Shown one piece after another: positions 60,345 through 64,000 of a stretch of DNA of 64,000 nt. Origin of the DNA: Saccharopolyspora_D taberi (GTDB lineage: Bacteria; Actinomycetota; Actinomycetes; Mycobacteriales; Pseudonocardiaceae); contig NZ_BAAAUX010000032.1 of assembly GCF_039534165.1 (NCBI RefSeq), positions 1 to 64,000 on the forward strand, read 5' to 3'. Made by a program: the position numbers and the translations under genes. Each line of letters begins with the position of its first letter. The stretch's first letter is position 1. The notes under the pieces were generated by a model. The model was not told where the DNA came from. It saw nothing but the letters and a program-made list of their open reading frames with translations, and ran no database searches.

Positions 60345-60622
60345 TCCGGCGGAAGCCGCCACGCCGCCTTCCCGGGCCGCCACGCCCCCTGGCGGAGGTC
60401 GCCTCGCCGTATCCGGGACTCGGCGCTGGAGCTGCTGCTCGGCTACGTCCGCGACGCCACCGCGAGCATGTTCGCGTGGCAGGGGCGGACCAGCGACGAC
60501 GAGTGGCGGCACACGGTCGGCCCGGTGCTGGACGAGGTGCTGGACCGGGAGCGGAGCACGCGTTCGAGTTCGGTTTGCAGCGAGTGCTCGACGGCATCGA
60601 GGCGTTGGTGCGGGGGCGGTAA
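60345..60622 (+). pseudogene. TetR family regulator remnant with a frameshift
   Basis: Only the tail of a TetR protein with the tetracycline-repressor C-terminal domain remains. One frame reads SALELLLGYVRDATASMFAW, GRTSDDEWRHTVGPVLDEVLD and then goes wrong; the expected ending HAFEFGLQRVLDGIEALVRGR, stopping at 60622, is in another frame directly afterwards. The segment that normally lies between (about 20 residues ending in DPEH) is absent, so a small deletion shifted the frame near 60552. The 5' part is lost in the assembly gap, and assembly error near the gap cannot be excluded. Confidence 0.7.
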
Positions 60623-60693
60623 GCGCGGCTCCAAACCCGGAATCGGCCGCGAGCGGAGCCCGTCAACGGAACACGGCGGTTCCCGTTGAGCGA

Positions 60694-61476
60694 TCAGCCC
60701 GCGGCGCCTCGGCGCCAGTAAGCCAGCGCGTAGACGCGGCTGCGGTCCAGGCCGACCGTCTGCTGGAAGTGGTCCCGCAGGACGTGCGTCGGCTCCGCCT
60801 CCGCCCCGATCCACACGCGGGCCTCCGGCCCGAGCTCCGCCGACCGCACGGCCTCCACGAGTCGGCCGCTCTCCCCGGCCGGGACTCCGTCCCGGTGCAC
60901 CCAGGTCCACTCCACCTGCGCCGCGCTGGCCACCTCCTGCCGCTCCGCGGCGTCGGCGACCTCGGCGAACACCCGCACCTTCGCCGCCGCGGGCAGCTCC
61001 TCCAGGATCGCCGCGATCGCGGGCAGCGCCGTCTCGTCCCCGATCAGCACCAGCGGATCGGCCTCCGGGCTGGGTTCGTAGGACGGGCTCGGTCCGACCG
61101 CCACGATCTGCTCGCCCGGCCGCACCCGGGACGCCCACGTGCTGCCCGGGCCGTCGTGCTCGTGCACGACGAAGTCGATCGCCAGCTCCAGCCGCTCGGG
61201 GTCGAACCAGCGGACCGTGTAGGTGCGCTGCTTGGGCTGCTGGTCCCTGGGCAGCGCGAAGACCTCCGCGCGGTCGCGGCCCAGCGGGGTCGGCTGCCCC
61301 GGCCGGGGCAGGCAGAGCTTGATCCGCTGGTCGCTGCCGTTGCTGACGAAGTCGGCCAGCTCCTCGCCGCCGAGCACGATGCGCACCATCAGCGGCGTGA
61401 TCCGCTCGACCGAGCGGACTTCCAGCTGCCGGTACCGGGACCGGGCCCGCCGCGTGGTCGCTTGCATCCTCGTCAC
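60694..61476 (-). CDS. Siderophore-interacting (FAD-binding) reductase
   Basis: A 260-residue ViuB/SIP-type flavoprotein that reduces ferric siderophores inside the cell to release iron. The FAD site is RTYTVRWFDPE near residues 84-94, followed by DFVVHEHDGPGSTWASRVRPGEQI; the NAD(P)H-binding half starts LVLIGDETALPAIAAILEELP and ends RVYALAYWRRG. All SIP motifs are present. It lies downstream of ponA2 on the same strand by 25 bp. An internal ATG three codons in is an alternative start. Confidence 0.93.
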   Translation of the reverse strand: MTRMQATTRRARSRYRQLEVRSVERITPLMVRIVLGGEELADFVSNGSDQRIKLCLPRPGQPTPLGRDRAEVFALPRDQQPKQRTYTVRWFDPERLELAIDFVVHEHDGPGSTWASRVRPGEQIVAVGPSPSYEPSPEADPLVLIGDETALPAIAAILEELPAAAKVRVFAEVADAAERQEVASAAQVEWTWVHRDGVPAGESGRLVEAVRSAELGPEARVWIGAEAEPTHVLRDHFQQTVGLDRSRVYALAYWRRGAAG

Positions 61477-61501
61477 GTCAGTCGAGTGTAGGGAGCTCCC
61501 G

Positions 61502-63886
61502 TCACGGCGGGTTGATGCCCGGCGGGAACGGTGGCGGCGGAGGCGGCTGCGGGTTCGGTCCCGGCGGTGGTGGCGGGGGCTTGTCCACCGAGGGCGGCGG
61601 CACGTACCCGGTGCTGATCGACAGCGTCACGACCTCGCCGGGCAGCGCGAACCCGCGCGGGGACTGGCTGGTCACCGTGCCCTGCCTGCGCTGGCTGTTG
61701 ACCGACCGCTCCGCGACCTCGTACCCGGCCTTGCGCAGCAGTTCGGTGGCGCGCTGCGCGCTGAGCCCGACCACGTTGGGCACCTGGTGCTCGCTGCCGC
61801 CGGTCTCGTAGCGCTTGGTCGTCGGCGGCAGCGGCGCGACCGGAAGTCCCTGGTGGATCGGGTTCATCGCGGCGAACCAGGTGCGCGCAGGCACCTTGCC
61901 GCCGTAGATGTTGCCGCCGTTGGCCCCGCACAGCGTCGGTGGGCTGCTGTCGCAGATGCCCTGCGGCGAGGTGCCGTCGCTGAAGACCAGCACCGCGCCC
62001 GCGAACTGCGGGGTGGCGCCGATGAACCCGGCCGACTGGTGCGCCTCGGTCGTCCCGGTCTTGCCCAGCATCGGCCGCGACCAGCCCGCGCCGCCTGCCG
62101 CCGCGGCGGCGGTGCCGCCCGGCTTGTCGTCGTGGCTCATGCCGACCGCCAGCGCGTTCGCCAGCTTCTCGTCCACCGCCTGCTCGCACGGGTCCTCGGT
62201 GATCGAGACCGGGTTGCCGTTGCGGTCCAGGATCTGCTCGATCGGGGTCGGTGGGCACCATGTCCCGCCGCTGATGATCGTGGCCGCCACGTTGCCCAGC
62301 TCCAGCGGGCTGGTCGGCGTGAAGCCCAGCGTGAACGCGCCGACGTTGGACTGCTTGATCCAGTCGGCCTGGGACTGCACGTTGCTGCCCTCGGGCACCG
62401 GATCACCGACGCGGTCGGAGGCGAGCATGGTCTGGCGCATGCCGAGCCGGGCCGCCATGTCCACCGTCTCGTTGAGCCCGACCCGCTCCTGCAACGCCAC
62501 GAACGCGGTGTTCGGCGAGGTCGCCAGCGCCTTCTGGAGGGTGCGCGGCCCTGGTGTCACGCCTTCGGCGTTGCCGACCGTGTAAGGCGCGGTGCCGTTC
62601 TTGTAGACGCGGGAGGTGTAGGCACCGGGCGCCTGGATGGTGCTGTGGATGCCCATCCCCTTCTCCAGCGCCGCGGCGGCGGCGAACACCTTGTAGATCG
62701 AGCCCGCGCCGAAGTGCGCGATGCCGCTGGGCAGCGCGTACGCGGTCTCGCCCTTCTTGGCGTCGAGGCCGAAGTCGCGGTTGGCGACCAGGGCGCGCAC
62801 GCGGTGCTTCTCCTTGCCCGGCTCGACCACGCTCATCACGTTCGCGATGCCCTTGGTCTTCTTCGGCACTTCCTTCTCGGCGGCGGCCTTGGCCGCGGCG
62901 GTCGCGTGGTGGTCCAGGGTGGTGCGGATCGTGTAGCCGCCGCGCTTGAGCTGGTCCTCGGTGAAGCCGGAACGCCCCAGGTAGTCGATGACGTACTGGC
63001 AGAAGAAGCCGTCCGACGGGCCCGCGCCGATGCAGCCGTTGGGGACGGTGTTGAGCGGCTGGGCGAGCCCGAGCGGCGCGTTGCGGGCCTGGTCGGCGGA
63101 CTCGCGGGTGATCCGGCCCTGGTCCTGCATCGCCTGGATCACCAGGTTGCGGCGGTTCAGCGCCTCGACCGGGTTGGTCTCCGGGTTCAGCGCGCTGGGG
63201 CTGTTGACCATGCCGGCCAGCAGCGCGGCCTGGGCGATCGTCAGCTTGTCCGGCGTGGTGCCGAAGTAGGTGCGCGCGGCGGACGCCACGCCGTACGCCT
63301 GGTTCCCGAAGGGGACGACGTTCAGGTAGCGGGCGAGCAGCTCTTCCTTGCCGAGCTCGCGCTCCAGCTGGAGCGCGATCCGGATCTCGCGCAGCTTGCG
63401 CGCCGGGGTCTGCTCGATGGCCTTGGCCTGCTTGACCGGATCGCCCGCGGCGACCACGTGGACCTGGTAGTTCTTCACGTACTGCTGGGTCAGCGTCGAA
63501 CCGCCCTGGGCGATCTCGCCGGACATCTGGTTGGTCAGCGCGGCCCGGACCGTGCCCGGCCAGTCCACGCCGCGGTGGTCGTAGAACCGGCGGTCCTCGA
63601 TCGAGATGATCGCCGCCTTCATGGTGTCGGCGATCTCGTGCGGACGCGCCGGGGTCCGGTTCTGGTCGAAGAGGTAGGCGATCGGGGTTCCGGCCCGATC
63701 TGTGACCGTCGTCACAAGGGGCGGTTCCTGGGTCATCAGCTCCGCGGAGATGCTGTTCACCGCGTCGCTGGCGCGGTTGGAGACCACGCCGAGTGACCCG
63801 GCGACCGGGAACAGCAGGCCGGCGACCAGCACGCCGGCCAGCACACACAGGCCGAAAAGCTTGAGCACCCCATCCCGCACTCGCAT
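61502..63886 (-). CDS. ponA2: Bifunctional penicillin-binding protein with PASTA domain
   Basis: A 794-residue class A PBP that polymerises and crosslinks peptidoglycan. One N-terminal membrane helix (residues 7-30) precedes the GT51 domain with the catalytic Glu in SIEDRRFYDHRGVD (near 96) and GGSTLTQQYVKN. The transpeptidase has SIYK with the acyl Ser near 396, SPN, and KTGT (LGKTGTTE). A single PASTA domain (VPNVVGLSAQRATELL) and a proline-rich tail end the protein. Architecture and context (metallophosphoesterase and YqeY nearby) match mycobacterial PonA2. An ATG start is used. Confidence 0.95.
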   Translation of the reverse strand: MRVRDGVLKLFGLCVLAGVLVAGLLFPVAGSLGVVSNRASDAVNSISAELMTQEPPLVTTVTDRAGTPIAYLFDQNRTPARPHEIADTMKAAIISIEDRRFYDHRGVDWPGTVRAALTNQMSGEIAQGGSTLTQQYVKNYQVHVVAAGDPVKQAKAIEQTPARKLREIRIALQLERELGKEELLARYLNVVPFGNQAYGVASAARTYFGTTPDKLTIAQAALLAGMVNSPSALNPETNPVEALNRRNLVIQAMQDQGRITRESADQARNAPLGLAQPLNTVPNGCIGAGPSDGFFCQYVIDYLGRSGFTEDQLKRGGYTIRTTLDHHATAAAKAAAEKEVPKKTKGIANVMSVVEPGKEKHRVRALVANRDFGLDAKKGETAYALPSGIAHFGAGSIYKVFAAAAALEKGMGIHSTIQAPGAYTSRVYKNGTAPYTVGNAEGVTPGPRTLQKALATSPNTAFVALQERVGLNETVDMAARLGMRQTMLASDRVGDPVPEGSNVQSQADWIKQSNVGAFTLGFTPTSPLELGNVAATIISGGTWCPPTPIEQILDRNGNPVSITEDPCEQAVDEKLANALAVGMSHDDKPGGTAAAAAGGAGWSRPMLGKTGTTEAHQSAGFIGATPQFAGAVLVFSDGTSPQGICDSSPPTLCGANGGNIYGGKVPARTWFAAMNPIHQGLPVAPLPPTTKRYETGGSEHQVPNVVGLSAQRATELLRKAGYEVAERSVNSQRRQGTVTSQSPRGFALPGEVVTLSISTGYVPPPSVDKPPPPPPGPNPQPPPPPPFPPGINPP

Positions 63887-63973
63887 CGAACCAGCCTAAA
63901 ACCGCCCCCGGACGTGACGCTCTGTCACGCCTGAGGTCCGCCCGATGTGATGAGCTTCAAAGATAACGGAGCG

Positions 63974-63992
63974 ACAACCATTCATTGGTTGT
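63974..63992. promoter_or_regulatory. Inverted repeat upstream of ponA2
   Basis: ACAACCA-TTCAT-TGGTTGT, a perfect 7-bp inverted repeat in an AT-richer stretch at the window end. Another, GTGAC-GCTCT-GTCAC, lies near 63915. In mycobacteria a whiB-family gene lies divergent from ponA2, so this may be the shared promoter region. Confidence 0.5.
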
Positions 63993-64000
63993 GGAACCGA

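Overview
The window is very GC-rich DNA with actinobacterial codon use, many GTG starts, and families typical of Pseudonocardiales: an XRE/DUF5753 plus DUF397 pair, a small Pseudonocardiaceae-type zinc-finger protein, and IniB/IniA/IniC-like proteins. A Saccharopolyspora-like member of the Pseudonocardiaceae is my best guess; this is inference and the genus cannot be proven here. A 58-base run of Ns near 60.3 kb shows a draft assembly.

The backbone follows an order I recall from mycobacterial and related genomes: dnaX - ybaB - recR (0-3.6 kb), leuA (21-22.8 kb), lysC - asd (27-29.4 kb), a tRNA-Pro, a metallophosphoesterase, a YqeY protein and a PonA2-type penicillin-binding protein (58.6-63.9 kb). 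Accessory blocks lie between these segments.

Region by region. 0-4.3 kb: replication and repair genes, an S9 peptidase and a small kinase-like gene. 4.4-10.2 kb: a complete five-gene peptide-type ABC importer with an 18-bp tandem repeat just before its first permease. 10.2-20 kb: an EamA transporter with a divergent LysR regulator, a GT-C glycosyltransferase-like membrane protein, a two-component system, a TetR/hydrolase pair sharing two operators, and an unusual glycosidase-like protein with a small coupled partner. 20.3-29.4 kb: DedA protein, leuA with a leader peptide and attenuator, two paralogous small membrane proteins, a kynureninase-like protein lacking the PLP lysine, a nitroreductase, a PIG-V-like transferase, and the lysC-asd operon. 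29.5-32.5 kb: Dps, flavin reductase, HSL-type esterase and deaminase.

32.5-42 kb is an ini-type locus: a large LuxR/STAND regulator (IniR-like) co-directional with an Hsp70-like ATPase bearing a C-terminal membrane helix, divergent from an IniB-like repeat protein and two dynamin-like GTPases (IniA/IniC-like). In mycobacteria iniBAC answers cell-wall damage. Here a strong terminator separates iniB from iniA, and both promoters carry the same 12-bp motif.

42-58 kb mixes stress and regulatory genes: a lipoprotein, VOC and AhpD-like proteins, the XRE/DUF397/zinc-finger set, a TetR-controlled MFS transporter plus flavin reductase, a Fur-catalase operon, MarR, a Tat-exported GH35 beta-galactosidase, DUF1059, a second S9 peptidase, GNAT and MFS. 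Two copies of a composite structured repeat about 0.45 kb long (42.0-42.4 and 51.3-51.7 kb) contain a ~140-bp palindrome and hairpins with a compensatory base change. They are the strongest candidate for something undescribed.
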